Below the pieces are notes generated by a model, which was not told the DNA's origin, did no database searches, and saw only the letters and a list, made by a program, of their open reading frames with translations. Shown one piece after another: positions 24,092-32,604 of a stretch of 64,000 bases of DNA. Within the stretch, counting starts at the first letter, position 1. Every line of letters starts with the position of its first letter. The translations under genes were made by a program, and so were the position numbers. This stretch comes from an uncultured Oscillospiraceae bacterium. GTDB taxonomy: Bacteria; Bacillota; Clostridia; Oscillospirales; Acutalibacteraceae. The stretch is from positions 21,424 to 85,423 of the forward strand of contig UQGM01000004.1 of the NCBI GenBank assembly GCA_900540535.1. Direction: 5' to 3'.

Positions 24092-25801
24092 ATGAATACT
24101 GAAAATCTTTGTATGAATTGCATGAGGGAAACAGGCGGCGAAAAGCAGTGCCCTTACTGTGGATTTCGTGCCGATTCTCCTCAGCTGCTGCCCTATCTGC
24201 CCCTTCGCACAGTTGTCGGTGGTCGTTATATCGTAGGCCGACTGCTGGAATTTAACGGCGACGGTGCAACATACATGGGATGGGATTCTAACCAGAATAC
24301 GCCGGTGTGCATAAGAGAATTCCTGCCTGACGCCATCTCTCAGAGAGACGCCGATACCCTTGAGCTTAAACCTCAGGAGGGTTCAGAGGCAGTTTTCAGC
24401 GACTGCTATCAGAGCTTCCTCGAGCTTTGGCGCAAGCTTGTGAGAATGAGAGGTCTCACAGCACTTATTTCCGCTTTCGACATAGTCGAGGACTACGGTA
24501 CAGCTTACGCTGTGTCTGAACATATTGAGGGCATAACTCTTAGGGATTATCTGCTTCAGAGCAAAAACGGATATATTTCCTGGGAACAGGCTCGTGCAAT
24601 GTTCATGCCTGTGCTTTCCACTCTCGGAACACTCCATACAGCAGGAATAATTCACAGAGGTATTTCTCCCTCAACGCTTTTAATCGGCAATGATAATAAA
24701 GTTCGTATAACAGGCTTCAGCATAGGTCAGGCAAGAACTGCCAGAGGCGATATAACAGCTCAGCTTTTCCCCGGCTATGCAGCCATTGAACAGTATGGCT
24801 TTGAAGGCAGACAGGGTCCCTGGACCGACATATATGCTTTCGCTGCTGTTCTTTACAGAGCTCTTATAGGCAGCACTCCCATTGAGGCAACCTCAAGAGT
24901 TACTAACGATAAGATGATGATTCCCGGCAAATTTGCAGAGCAGATTCCCGCTTATGTAATAAACGCAATCATCAACGCCATGCAGATTCTTCCCGAGGAC
25001 AGAACTCATACTGTTGACCAGCTCAGAGGCGAGCTTTCCGCAGCATCGAGTATGTCAGGGGGCTACACCGCCGGTCTTCCTTATACAAAGGAAGAAGAAG
25101 AACCTGTTAAAAAACAGAAGCAGGGTATGAGCAAGGAAAATAAAAAAATAGCGTTTAAGGCAGGACTTCTCAGTGCAGCAGCATGTATTGTAATTATTGT
25201 ATTAGTGGTTCTTATTGCTTTCCGTGAAGATATTTTCCATAAAGACGGCAGCGAGGATATACTCCCTTCCGGAAGTGTAACCGAACAGCAGGTTAAAATA
25301 CCCAATTTCGTCGGACAGTATTACTCCACTATCCGTGCAACTGCCAGCTGGAATGCAACTTATGACTTTACAGTCAAAGAGGAATACAGCGACAGCGTTA
25401 CTGAGGGTATGGTTATTTCTCAGAGCCCCGATGCTGATTCAACTGAAACTCTTCCTGTAAACGGAAAAATTAAAGTTACTCTTGTAGTAAGCAAGGGACT
25501 TAAAGTTGCCAAAATCCCCAATGTTGTAAATTCAAAGTATGAAGATGCAGTTAAAGCTCTTGAAAAAGAAGGCTTTACAAATATCAAAAAAGTTTTAAAG
25601 GTAAATGACGGCACTCATGAGGCAGGCACAGTATTTTCTATTACTCCCTCAGATTTCGATAAAGAGTACCGTGTTGATGAGCAAATCTTCATCCAGGTCT
25701 GGGATGAACCTGCCACTACATCGGAGACTGCGCCCACAGATGCTCCTGCCGGTGATACATCTACCACAGCAGCTGCACCTGAGCAGGATGCCGCCCAGTA
25801 A
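24092..25801 (+). CDS. zinc-ribbon, kinase-fold, PASTA membrane protein (predicted pseudokinase)
   Basis: 569 residues: an N-terminal zinc ribbon (CMNC...CPYC, about 6-22), a serine/threonine kinase fold (about 40-320), one membrane helix (about 357-376), two PASTA-like domains (about 400-470 and 470-540) and an Ala/Thr-rich tail. The fold resembles PrkC/StkP, but key catalytic residues are changed. The HRD loop reads IIHRGISPSTLLI (Asp to Gly), the DFG motif reads ITGFSIG (Asp to Gly), the glycine loop is LLEFNGDGATY and the usual VAIK lysine position reads VCIREF. Phosphotransfer is therefore unlikely. It may sense muropeptides or scaffold envelope proteins. No cognate PP2C gene is adjacent. 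Confidence 0.88.
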   Translation: MNTENLCMNCMRETGGEKQCPYCGFRADSPQLLPYLPLRTVVGGRYIVGRLLEFNGDGATYMGWDSNQNTPVCIREFLPDAISQRDADTLELKPQEGSEAVFSDCYQSFLELWRKLVRMRGLTALISAFDIVEDYGTAYAVSEHIEGITLRDYLLQSKNGYISWEQARAMFMPVLSTLGTLHTAGIIHRGISPSTLLIGNDNKVRITGFSIGQARTARGDITAQLFPGYAAIEQYGFEGRQGPWTDIYAFAAVLYRALIGSTPIEATSRVTNDKMMIPGKFAEQIPAYVINAIINAMQILPEDRTHTVDQLRGELSAASSMSGGYTAGLPYTKEEEEPVKKQKQGMSKENKKIAFKAGLLSAAACIVIIVLVVLIAFREDIFHKDGSEDILPSGSVTEQQVKIPNFVGQYYSTIRATASWNATYDFTVKEEYSDSVTEGMVISQSPDADSTETLPVNGKIKVTLVVSKGLKVAKIPNVVNSKYEDAVKALEKEGFTNIKKVLKVNDGTHEAGTVFSITPSDFDKEYRVDEQIFIQVWDEPATTSETAPTDAPAGDTSTTAAAPEQDAAQ

Positions 25802-25820
25802 GTTTTATAAGGAAATTTTA

Positions 25821-25853
25821 AATTGCCGCTTCGTTAACTGCGTTGCGGCAATT
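25821..25853 (+). promoter_or_regulatory. hairpin ahead of the GNAT-obgE genes
   Basis: AATTGCCGC (25821-25829) and GCGGCAATT (25845-25853) form an exact 9-bp stem between the pseudokinase stop and the next ribosome site. There is no T run, so it is more likely an mRNA-processing or translational element than a terminator. Confidence 0.5.
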
Positions 25854-25874
25854 GCTATGAAAGGAGCATGACTG

Positions 25875-26324
25875 ATGTTAAACGTAAGAAATTTTTCCGA
25901 AAAAGACCGGGATACTTACATTGATATGAGTAAGGATTTTTACAGCGGTGACAGCGCCATTGCCCCTGTTTCAGACGAAAATTTTTCCAAAACCTTCTCA
26001 GCCGTTTTAAGCGGTGATAAAGGCGTAAGAGGATGCATAATAGAGAAAGACGGCGAAACTGCCGGATACGCTCTTCTCCCCTATTTCTGGAGCTGTGAAG
26101 CCGGAGGCACAACTGTGGTTCTCGATGAGCTCTATATTCTCCCTCAGTTCAGAGGTTCAGGACTGGGCTCAGAGTTTATGAAGTGGCTTTTAAAGGAATA
26201 TGAAAATACTCCGAGAATACGCCTTGAGGTATGCCACGCAAATCTTCGGGTAAAACATCTTTATGAAAGATTCGGATTCGAAGAGCTGCCATATATTCAG
26301 ATGACTAAAGACAAAACCCTTTAA
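25875..26324 (+). CDS. GNAT-family N-acetyltransferase
   Basis: 149 residues with the acetyl-CoA motif LDELYILPQFRGSGLGSEFM (about 77-96, containing R-G-S-G-L-G) and the C-terminal HLYERFGFEELPYIQMTK. AAGGAGC lies just upstream of the ATG at 25875, and obgE starts 12 bases after its stop, so the two are co-transcribed. The acceptor substrate is unknown. The stable link to obgE in this window suggests only housekeeping expression, not a shared function. Confidence 0.88.
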   Translation: MLNVRNFSEKDRDTYIDMSKDFYSGDSAIAPVSDENFSKTFSAVLSGDKGVRGCIIEKDGETAGYALLPYFWSCEAGGTTVVLDELYILPQFRGSGLGSEFMKWLLKEYENTPRIRLEVCHANLRVKHLYERFGFEELPYIQMTKDKTL

Positions 26325-26336
26325 GGAGGGAAAAAT

Positions 26337-27605
26337 ATGTTTGTAGATAAAGTTAAAATTAAAATCAAAGCCGGTGACGGAGGAAACGGAGCAGTTTCTT
26401 TCCACCGTGAAAAATACATCGCCTCGGGAGGTCCTGACGGCGGTGACGGAGGAAGAGGCGGAAACATCATATTTGTAGCCGACTCAAACCTCTCTACTCT
26501 TGCTGATTTCCGTTACAAAAGAAAATACACAGCTTCATCAGGTCAGAACGGCTCTGCCGGAAGAAGAAACGGCAAAAAGGGCGAGGATCTTATAATCAGA
26601 GTTCCCAAGGGAACTGTTATCCGTGAAGCTGAGACAAATACCATTATGGCTGATATGTCCGGGGACGAGCCTTTTATCGCCGCTAAAGGCGGAAGAGGCG
26701 GCTGGGGCAATCCTCATTTTGCCACACCCACAAGACAGACTCCCCGATTTGCCAAAAACGGAACTCCAGGCGAGGAATGGGAAGTTATTCTGGAACTCAA
26801 ACTCCTTGCTGATGTGGGACTTATCGGTTTCCCCAACGTCGGCAAATCCACCCTTGTTTCCGTTGTCAGCGCAGCAAAGCCCATTATAGCTGACTATCAC
26901 TTTACCACAATCACACCTGTTTTAGGCGTTGTAACTCACCGTGATACCTCCTTTGTAATGGCTGATATTCCCGGACTTATTGAAGGAGCCAGTGAGGGCA
27001 TCGGTCTCGGTCACGAATTTTTACGCCACGTTGAACGCTGCCGTATGCTGGTACACGTTGTGGACGTTTCAGGCAGTGAGGGCAGAGATCCAATTGAGGA
27101 CTTTGAAATAATCAACCGTGAGCTTGCCGACTTTAACAAAGAGCTTTCAGAGCGTCCCCAGATAGTTGCAGGCAATAAAATCGACCTTGCAGAGGACGAC
27201 GTAAAGGAAAGATTCATTAAATATGTAACCGACAAGGGATATGAGTTTTATCCTATATGTGCTCCGATTTTAGAGGGCACAACAGAGCTTCTTGACGCAG
27301 TTTGCAGAAAGCTCAAGGACTTGCCTCCCATTGTCCGCTACGAAAGCAGCGAAATCCCACTTGAAGCTCTTGAGAGCAAAGCCGGCGAAACCTTTACTAT
27401 AACAGTACAGGACGGCATCTACTTTGTAGACGCTCCGAAGCTTGTTCCCGTTCTTTCGAGAGTTGACCTTGACGACTATGAGTCCCTTCAGTATTTCCAG
27501 AGAGTTTTAAGGTCATCAGGCATTATTGATGCTCTTCTCGAAAAGGGTATACAGGAGGGCGACACCGTAAGCCTTTATGATATTGAATTTGAGTTTGTAA
27601 ACTGA
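26337..27605 (+). CDS. obgE: GTPase ObgE/CgtA
   Basis: Essential ribosome-associated GTPase in 50S assembly and stress signalling; in Bacillus it is also needed for sporulation onset. 422 residues: the glycine-rich Obg fold (KAGDGGNGAVSFHREKYIAS, about 11-30), the G domain with GFPNVGKSTLVS (about 163-174), DIPGLIEGASEGIGLG and NKID, and a C-terminal OCT domain (about 345-422). The ribosome site AAGGAGGG precedes the ATG. mrnC follows by 12 bases. Confidence 0.98.
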   Translation: MFVDKVKIKIKAGDGGNGAVSFHREKYIASGGPDGGDGGRGGNIIFVADSNLSTLADFRYKRKYTASSGQNGSAGRRNGKKGEDLIIRVPKGTVIREAETNTIMADMSGDEPFIAAKGGRGGWGNPHFATPTRQTPRFAKNGTPGEEWEVILELKLLADVGLIGFPNVGKSTLVSVVSAAKPIIADYHFTTITPVLGVVTHRDTSFVMADIPGLIEGASEGIGLGHEFLRHVERCRMLVHVVDVSGSEGRDPIEDFEIINRELADFNKELSERPQIVAGNKIDLAEDDVKERFIKYVTDKGYEFYPICAPILEGTTELLDAVCRKLKDLPPIVRYESSEIPLEALESKAGETFTITVQDGIYFVDAPKLVPVLSRVDLDDYESLQYFQRVLRSSGIIDALLEKGIQEGDTVSLYDIEFEFVN

Positions 27606-27617
27606 CGGGGTGAAAAA

Positions 27618-28010
27618 ATGGAAACACTTTCAGGAAAATCTTGCGATCCCCTTCAGCTAAGCTCTCTTTCCCTTGCCTTTGTAGGCGACACTGTTTATGA
27701 TCTTCTTGTACGTGAATCTCTCGTTACAGATGCTAACAGACCCGTAAACGCTCTTCACAAACTTGCAGTGGAACAGGTAAAGGCATCCGCTCAGGCAAAA
27801 GCCATAAAGGACATTCTTCCCATGCTTTCAGAAGAGGAAGAAGCGGTTTTTAAAAGAGCACGAAATACAAGGACAAATCATTTACCTAAAAACTCAAACC
27901 CGGCCGATTATCACTATGCTACGGGACTTGAAGCCCTTTTCGGTTACCTGTACCTGAAAGGTGAAACTCAGCGTATTCGTGAAATTTTCCGTTTGATAAA
28001 CGACAGGTAA
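27618..28010 (+). CDS. mrnC: Mini-ribonuclease III
   Basis: Processes the 23S rRNA precursor as a dimer containing only the RNase III catalytic domain. 130 residues, no dsRNA-binding domain, with LSLAFVGDTVYDLLVRESLV (about 17-36, holding the acidic catalytic motif) and the ATGLEALFGYLYLKGETQRI segment. GGGGTG precedes the ATG, 12 bases after obgE. In many Firmicutes mrnC sits beside cysS; here it is with obgE. Confidence 0.93.
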   Translation: METLSGKSCDPLQLSSLSLAFVGDTVYDLLVRESLVTDANRPVNALHKLAVEQVKASAQAKAIKDILPMLSEEEEAVFKRARNTRTNHLPKNSNPADYHYATGLEALFGYLYLKGETQRIREIFRLINDR

Positions 28011-28032
28011 CGGCATATAATATTTGGTATGC

Positions 28033-28053
28033 AGACCTTCCGGTCTATTTTTA
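28033..28053 (+). terminator. short intrinsic terminator after mrnC
   Basis: AGACC-TTCC-GGTCT (28033-28046) with a TTCC tetraloop is followed by ATTTTTA. Confidence 0.6.
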
Positions 28054-28129
28054 AAAAATTTGTTCATCAGCGCAGTTATCCCTTAAGAAGTCTTTTCTAT
28101 GAAAAAATATTTTACGGCGGTGATTCAGC

Positions 28130-29029
28130 GTGAAAAAAGCAACCAAATTCACTTCTCCCGGACGCAGCAGAGTAAGAGAGATAATAACTCATCTTATTTT
28201 CTGTACCGCAGGATGCTTTCTCTATTCCGTGGGCGTAAATATGTTTACTGCTCCCAACCAGATAGCTCCCGGCGGCGCAACAGGTCTTGCAATAGTTATT
28301 AACTATGTTGCCGACGTTATACCTATCGGTACTGCAAACCTTTTAATCAATATCCCTCTTTTCCTCCTTGCGTGGAAATTTCTGGGATTCAAATTTATAG
28401 TAGGCTCTGCCGGCGTTACGGTTCTGCTTTCGGCAATGCTCGATATAACAGGAACCTTTCTTCCCGCTTATCAGGGAGATGAGCTCCTCGCCTGCCTTTT
28501 CGGCGGCGTTCTCAACGGCGCAGGCCTTGCCCTCATACTTATGAGAGGATTTACCTCCGGCGGCACCGACATTATGGGCAGACTTTTCCGTCTGAAATGG
28601 CCCCATATGTCAATGGGCCGTGTTATACTGGCTGCCGATTTAATGGTTATCGCCATTTCAGGTATCGTCTTTAAGAGCATTGAAAGCGTCCTTTACGCTA
28701 TAATCACCGTTTTCGTAAGCTCCAGAGCCATTGACTATATCCTCTACGGTACGGGCAACGGCAAAATGCTTATGGTATTTACAGAGCACGCCGAAGATAT
28801 CGCAAAGGCTATCACCGGTCAGACTCCAAGAGGCGTTTCAATTCTTCCCGTTAAAGGCGGATATACAGGCAAAGATAAAAACATGGTCATTTGTGCTGTA
28901 AGAAGCAGCGAAGTTTCAAGAATCAACAAAATCATCAATTCCGTTGACCCCAACACATTCACTATTATCAGCGAAGCAGGCGAAATTCTCGGTGAAGGCT
29001 TCAAGTCCGCCGATGAAAATAATCCCTGA
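28130..29029 (+). CDS. YitT-family membrane protein (DUF161/DUF2179)
   Basis: 299 residues with five or six hydrophobic segments and the family hallmark GVNMFTAPNQIAPGGATGLA (about 36-55), then RGFTSGGTDIMGRLFR (about 139-154) and a soluble C-terminal DUF2179 domain (GVSILPVKGGYTGKDKNMVI, about 235-254). Function in the family is undefined; transport is suspected. The GTG start at 28130 has GGCGGTG upstream. It is separated from mrnC by a small terminator. Confidence 0.92.
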   Translation: MKKATKFTSPGRSRVREIITHLIFCTAGCFLYSVGVNMFTAPNQIAPGGATGLAIVINYVADVIPIGTANLLINIPLFLLAWKFLGFKFIVGSAGVTVLLSAMLDITGTFLPAYQGDELLACLFGGVLNGAGLALILMRGFTSGGTDIMGRLFRLKWPHMSMGRVILAADLMVIAISGIVFKSIESVLYAIITVFVSSRAIDYILYGTGNGKMLMVFTEHAEDIAKAITGQTPRGVSILPVKGGYTGKDKNMVICAVRSSEVSRINKIINSVDPNTFTIISEAGEILGEGFKSADENNP

Positions 29030-29113
29030 TGCAAAAGTACAGTTTTTGTATATTTGCAAAGGTTTATATAATGTGATAAAATAAAGAAGTATATTTTTTC
29101 AGGAGGATTTTAT

Positions 29114-29842
29114 ATGTCGGGACATTCAAAATGGAGTACAATTAAACGTAAAAAAGAAAAAACCGACGGTCAGCGTGCCAAGGTTTTCACTAAAATAGGC
29201 AGGGAAATCGCCGTTGCAGTTCGTGAAGGCGGTCCCGATCCGTCATCTAACTCAAAGCTTAAGGATGTTATCGCAAAGGCAAAGGCTAACAACGTTCCCA
29301 ACGACAACATCGAGAGAATCATCAAAAAGGCTTCCGGCGACGGAAATGCTGACAACTATGAGGAAATCGTATACGAGGGATACGGTCCCTCAGGTATAGC
29401 TGTTATCGTCGAGGCTCTTACTGATAACCGCAACCGTACAGCTGCTGACGTTCGTCACTATTTCGACAAGTACGGCGGAAACATGGGTCAGACTGGCTGC
29501 GTTTCCTTTATGTTCACAAAGCAGGGCGTTATCCTTATTGAGAAAGAGGACGTAGACGAGGAAAAACTTATGGAAGATGCTCTTGAAGCAGGTGCTTCCG
29601 ATTTCCTTACAGACGATGATGTTTTCGATATCAGAACTGAGGTATCTGATTTAGGCGCAGTAAGAGATGCTCTTGAAGCAGCCGGATACACCTTCGTTTC
29701 AGCAGAGGTTGAATATGTTCCCAGTACATACACAACCCTTACAAACGAGGACGATATAAAGAACATGAGCAAGATGCTTGAGATGTTCGAGGATAACGAC
29801 GACGTTCAGGCAGTTTGGCACAACTGGGAAAGCGAAGAATAA
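29114..29842 (+). CDS. YebC/PmpR-family protein
   Basis: 242 residues beginning MSGHSKWSTIKRKKEKTD, the family signature, followed by PSSNSKLKDVIAKAKANNVP and GYGPSGIAVIVEALTDNRNR. Proteins of this family act as translation factors at proline-rich stalling sequences or as transcription regulators, depending on the member. Which applies here cannot be seen. AGGAGG precedes the ATG, and a TTGCAAAGG...TATAATG-like promoter region lies in 29048-29080. A strong terminator follows. Confidence 0.95.
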   Translation: MSGHSKWSTIKRKKEKTDGQRAKVFTKIGREIAVAVREGGPDPSSNSKLKDVIAKAKANNVPNDNIERIIKKASGDGNADNYEEIVYEGYGPSGIAVIVEALTDNRNRTAADVRHYFDKYGGNMGQTGCVSFMFTKQGVILIEKEDVDEEKLMEDALEAGASDFLTDDDVFDIRTEVSDLGAVRDALEAAGYTFVSAEVEYVPSTYTTLTNEDDIKNMSKMLEMFEDNDDVQAVWHNWESEE

Positions 29843-29848
29843 TAAAAG

Positions 29849-29878
29849 AGGCGTTCGATTGAACGCCTTATTTTTTTG
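29849..29878 (+). terminator. intrinsic terminator after yebC
   Basis: AGGCGTTC-GATT-GAACGCCT (29849-29868) followed by TATTTTTTTG. Confidence 0.95.
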
Positions 29879-30107
29879 CATCCAAAGGATCATCACTTTC
29901 ACATCTGTCTATATTTTAGAGTTAAAATATATTGATTTTATCTTTTAATACTTTTCTGAAATATACTCTTTAACATAGGCAAACCATATATATTGTTGAT
30001 TCGCTCTTGACTTTCTCTATATATTGTGATATTCTTATTCCAGAAAAAGTTTTTGAAAACTTTTTCATCCAAAGTCCCGATAATGGGACTCTGAGGCGAA
30101 AAATGTC
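29879..30107. other. gene-free stretch with two hairpins
   Basis: No supported ORF. Two hairpins lie side by side: AAAAAGTTTT/AAAACTTTTT (about 30043-30065) and AGTCCC-GATAAT-GGGACT (about 30073-30090). They do not match the A/B repeat. They may be a decayed dispersed repeat or the 3' end of a minus-strand transcript. Confidence 0.4.
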
Positions 30108-30174
30108 GAACATTTGTATTGACATTTGATTTTGATGTGGTATAATACCAATTGTAAGCGAGGAACAAATGTTC
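30108..30174 (+). promoter_or_regulatory. promoter flanked by LexA-like boxes
   Basis: TTGACA (30119-30124) and TATAAT (30141-30146), spacer 16, precede the 87-residue ORF. GAACAAATGTTC (30163-30174) fits the Gram-positive LexA core GAAC-N4-GTTC exactly and lies just downstream of the expected start site. CGAACATTTGTAT (30107-30119) overlaps the -35 and matches the left half. Its GAACATTTGT is an exact inverted repeat of ACAAATGTTC in the downstream box. Confidence 0.65.
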
Positions 30175-30203
30175 ACCGAATGTTCATTTAGGAGGTCTGC
30201 ATT

Positions 30204-30467
30204 ATGGCAACAGGATCTGTTTTAACAATAATATTTGCACTGGTCGCAGGAGGACTGCTGGTTTTCGGATATATGCATGAAGAGAAAGTTATCAAGTTTG
30301 AAGATAAGCTCGCTCATTCTATCGCAAAGGCTATTATCTCTTCACGTAAGGTTAAAGCTGCTGAAAAAGCTAACGACTCTGTTTCAGCTTCAAGCACTGC
30401 AAAGCCCTTGACAATTAAAAGACGCAGAGCAGTAAGCACAGGTTCTGATTCCGGCAGAGCTGCTTAA
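30204..30467 (+). CDS. small membrane protein, possibly LexA-regulated
   Basis: 87 residues. One N-terminal membrane helix (about 4-24, SVLTIIFALVAGGLLVFGYM) is followed by a charged helix (HEEKVIKFEDKLAHSIAKAI) and a Ser/Lys/Arg-rich tail. AGGAGG lies 8 bases upstream of the ATG. No known family was recognised. If the LexA boxes are real, it would be induced by DNA damage. Small SOS-induced membrane proteins such as YneA or SidA block division, but YneA has a LysM domain that is absent here, so that analogy is only a hypothesis. Confidence 0.75.
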   Translation: MATGSVLTIIFALVAGGLLVFGYMHEEKVIKFEDKLAHSIAKAIISSRKVKAAEKANDSVSASSTAKPLTIKRRRAVSTGSDSGRAA

Positions 30468-30524
30468 AGCCTTTGTCAAAAACCAATTTGAGTTATCCTC
30501 TTTTATAACTGCATTTATATAACA

Positions 30525-30554
30525 GAAAAAAGCAGCTTTATAGCTGCTTTTTTT
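30525..30554 (+). terminator. intrinsic terminator
   Basis: AAAAAAGCAGCT pairs with AGCTGCTTTTTTT around a short TTAT loop (30525-30554). Symmetric A/T flanks would let it work in both directions. Confidence 0.92.
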
Positions 30555-30703
30555 CTGTTTTTGGGGAGAAATTCCAATACATTTTTCACAATTTATTCTT
30601 TTGGCGTTTAAAAACTGTAAATTTTATTTGTCGGTTTTTAGGTAAAACTTATAAATGTAAAAGCTCTCAGATTTTTTAATTTAGACAATTTACAGATTAT
30701 TCA

Positions 30704-30732
30704 TTGACATTTTATTCCCGGTTGTTTATAAT
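30704..30732 (+). promoter_or_regulatory. consensus sigma-A promoter
   Basis: TTGACA (30704-30709), 17-base spacer, TATAAT (30727-30732), 45 bases upstream of the small ORF at 30778. Confidence 0.88.
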
Positions 30733-30777
30733 CAGTTTGAACGCAAAAGAAAACTGAAATTAACGGAGGTGTTTCTT

Positions 30778-30969
30778 ATGGATTTCATTAAAAAGCTTTT
30801 AAAGGTTCTGGCAGTTGTCGCTGCAATCGCAGGTGTAGCCGCAGCCGTTTACTACGCTGTAAATAAGTTCATGGCTAAGAAAAAGGCTATTCCTCATGAC
30901 GAATATGAGAACTATGTTTCATGCTCCTGCTGTGATGACGAGTTCGTCTCCGAAACAACAGTTGCTTAA
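30778..30969 (+). CDS. 63-residue small membrane protein with CxCC motif
   Basis: ATG at 30778 with GGAGGTG 8 bases upstream, preferred over the GTG at 30769, which overlaps that site. One membrane helix (about 9-29, LAVVAAIAGVAAAVYYAVNK), a basic stop-transfer segment (KKK), then an acidic tail with the cysteine motif SCSCCDDEF (about 50-58), which may bind a metal or be lipidated or oxidised. No family recognised. A consensus promoter and a strong terminator make it a monocistronic, well-expressed gene. Confidence 0.78.
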   Translation: MDFIKKLLKVLAVVAAIAGVAAAVYYAVNKFMAKKKAIPHDEYENYVSCSCCDDEFVSETTVA

Positions 30970-30986
30970 GATTTAACAACGAAATA

Positions 30987-31023
30987 CCGTCTGTACTTTT
31001 TAAGTACAGACGGCTTTTTGTTT
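30987..31023 (+). terminator. intrinsic terminator
   Basis: An exact 12-bp stem (30987-30998 with 31002-31013) with a short loop, then CTTTTTGTTTTT. Confidence 0.95.
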
Positions 31024-31065
31024 TTACGGTATTTTATTTAATTTGCAGCGGCACAAAACCCTTAC

Positions 31066-32424
31066 TTATTTATCGCCGTTTACAGTTTCTTTTTCCGCAG
31101 CCTCGGCTTTTCTGAGTTCTTTTCTCTGTCCGGGAAGTATTTTAAAGATAATAAACACAAGTGCCGAAACACCCATGAGTATGGGATAATAAAGATTTGG
31201 TATTATCTCAACGGGAGTAATAGCGGCAAGGCTTGCAGCTGTAAGGAGCTGAGCTCCGTAAGGGATAATCCCCTGGAAAACCGAGGTGAATATATCAAGA
31301 AGTGATGCAACTGTTTTATTTTTCACTCCGTATTCGTCTCCGATTTCCTTGGCTATGGGAGCTGCTATAACTATGGCAATGGTATTATTTGCAGTACAGA
31401 TGTCCACAAGGGAGGCAAGTCCGGCAATTCCAAGCTCCGCTCCCCTTGTAGTGCGAACTCTTGATCGGATAGCGTTGAGGATAAACTGTATTCCTCCGTT
31501 CTCCTTTACAAGGGATACGACGCCTGCCACAATAAGGGAAATAATGGAAATGTCGTACATGGACATTATGCCGTCGCCGAGAATTTTGAACATTTCAAGG
31601 AATGTAAATTTCTGCACAATGAGGATTCCCACAATTGCGGAAGCCACTATACCGCTGCCGAGAACTACAAATACGTTTAATCCTATTAAAGCGCCTACCA
31701 AAACTATCAAATATGGAAGAATCTGGAAAAAGTTATAGGACAAATCACCCTGAACCGAATAATTGCCGCCGCTTGCTTTGAGCACAAGAAGCACTACGGT
31801 TATTATTGCAGCAGGAAGAACAATGAGAAAATTCTGCTTGAATTTATCCTTCATCTCACAGCCCTGAGTACGGCAGGCTGCAATAGTTGTATCTGAAATC
31901 ATGGAAAGGTTATCGCCGAACATGGCTCCGCATACTACGGCGCCTACACACAGTGTAATTGGCATACCTGTCTTTGCAGAAATACCAACTGCAATAGGTG
32001 TAAGAGCGGTAATTGTTCCCACAGATGTTCCCATAGAGGTTGAAATGAAGCAGCCTATTACAAATACACCAAGTACTGCAAGACCTGAGGGCAAAACGGA
32101 AAGTCCGAAATTAACTGTACTTTCAACACCGCCGGCAGCTTTTACTATTCCGCTGAAAGCGCCTGCAAAGATGAAAATGAGTATCATAGTAACTACATTG
32201 GTATCTCCGGCACCTCTTGCAAAAACCGCCATTTTTTCTTCAAAGTTAAGCTTTCTGTTTTGAAGCAAAGCCACAATCAAAGCTATTACAAAGCCTACTA
32301 TCGCAGGCATACTGTAAAAGTCACCTGAAACAATTCCGATTACGGCAAACAGCACCAAGAATACGGCAATGGGCAGAAGCGCCATTACATTGACTTTTTC
32401 TGCTTTTCTTTTTTTCTTGTCCAT
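31066..32424 (-). CDS. NhaC-family Na+/H+ antiporter
   Basis: 452 residues, about 11-12 membrane spans. The conserved region reads FISTSMGTSVGTITALTPIA, then GAVVCGAMFGDNLSMISDTT, which carries the G-D-N-x-S-x-I-S-D motif of the family. Exchange of sodium for protons or of amino-acid/organic acid pairs is known for members; the substrate here is open. A basic N-terminus (MDKKKRKAEKVN) faces the cytoplasm. The gene is monocistronic and ends toward the small-ORF terminator. Confidence 0.9.
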   Translation of the reverse strand: MDKKKRKAEKVNVMALLPIAVFLVLFAVIGIVSGDFYSMPAIVGFVIALIVALLQNRKLNFEEKMAVFARGAGDTNVVTMILIFIFAGAFSGIVKAAGGVESTVNFGLSVLPSGLAVLGVFVIGCFISTSMGTSVGTITALTPIAVGISAKTGMPITLCVGAVVCGAMFGDNLSMISDTTIAACRTQGCEMKDKFKQNFLIVLPAAIITVVLLVLKASGGNYSVQGDLSYNFFQILPYLIVLVGALIGLNVFVVLGSGIVASAIVGILIVQKFTFLEMFKILGDGIMSMYDISIISLIVAGVVSLVKENGGIQFILNAIRSRVRTTRGAELGIAGLASLVDICTANNTIAIVIAAPIAKEIGDEYGVKNKTVASLLDIFTSVFQGIIPYGAQLLTAASLAAITPVEIIPNLYYPILMGVSALVFIIFKILPGQRKELRKAEAAEKETVNGDK

Positions 32425-32548
32425 TCTCTTCCACTCCCCGTATAAATTTAACTTAAATGTGTATAGAACAATATATTACTATATTTGTTCACTTTTTTCA
32501 ATAAATTTTGTGGTTTTTGTTAAACTCGTGTGTACTATTCTACTTATA

Positions 32549-32589
32549 TGCAAAGATGCCCGCAGATTAATTCTGCGGGCATCTTTGCA
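32549..32589. terminator. long symmetric hairpin, bidirectional terminator
   Basis: An exact 17-bp stem (32549-32565 with 32573-32589) with a 7-base loop lies just past the stop of the anti-sigma-like gene. The base of the stem is CAAAG/CTTTG, so the U-rich end is inside the stem. Terminator activity is probable but lacks a long T run. Confidence 0.7.
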
Positions 32590-32604
32590 GTGATTAGTCA
32601 GATG

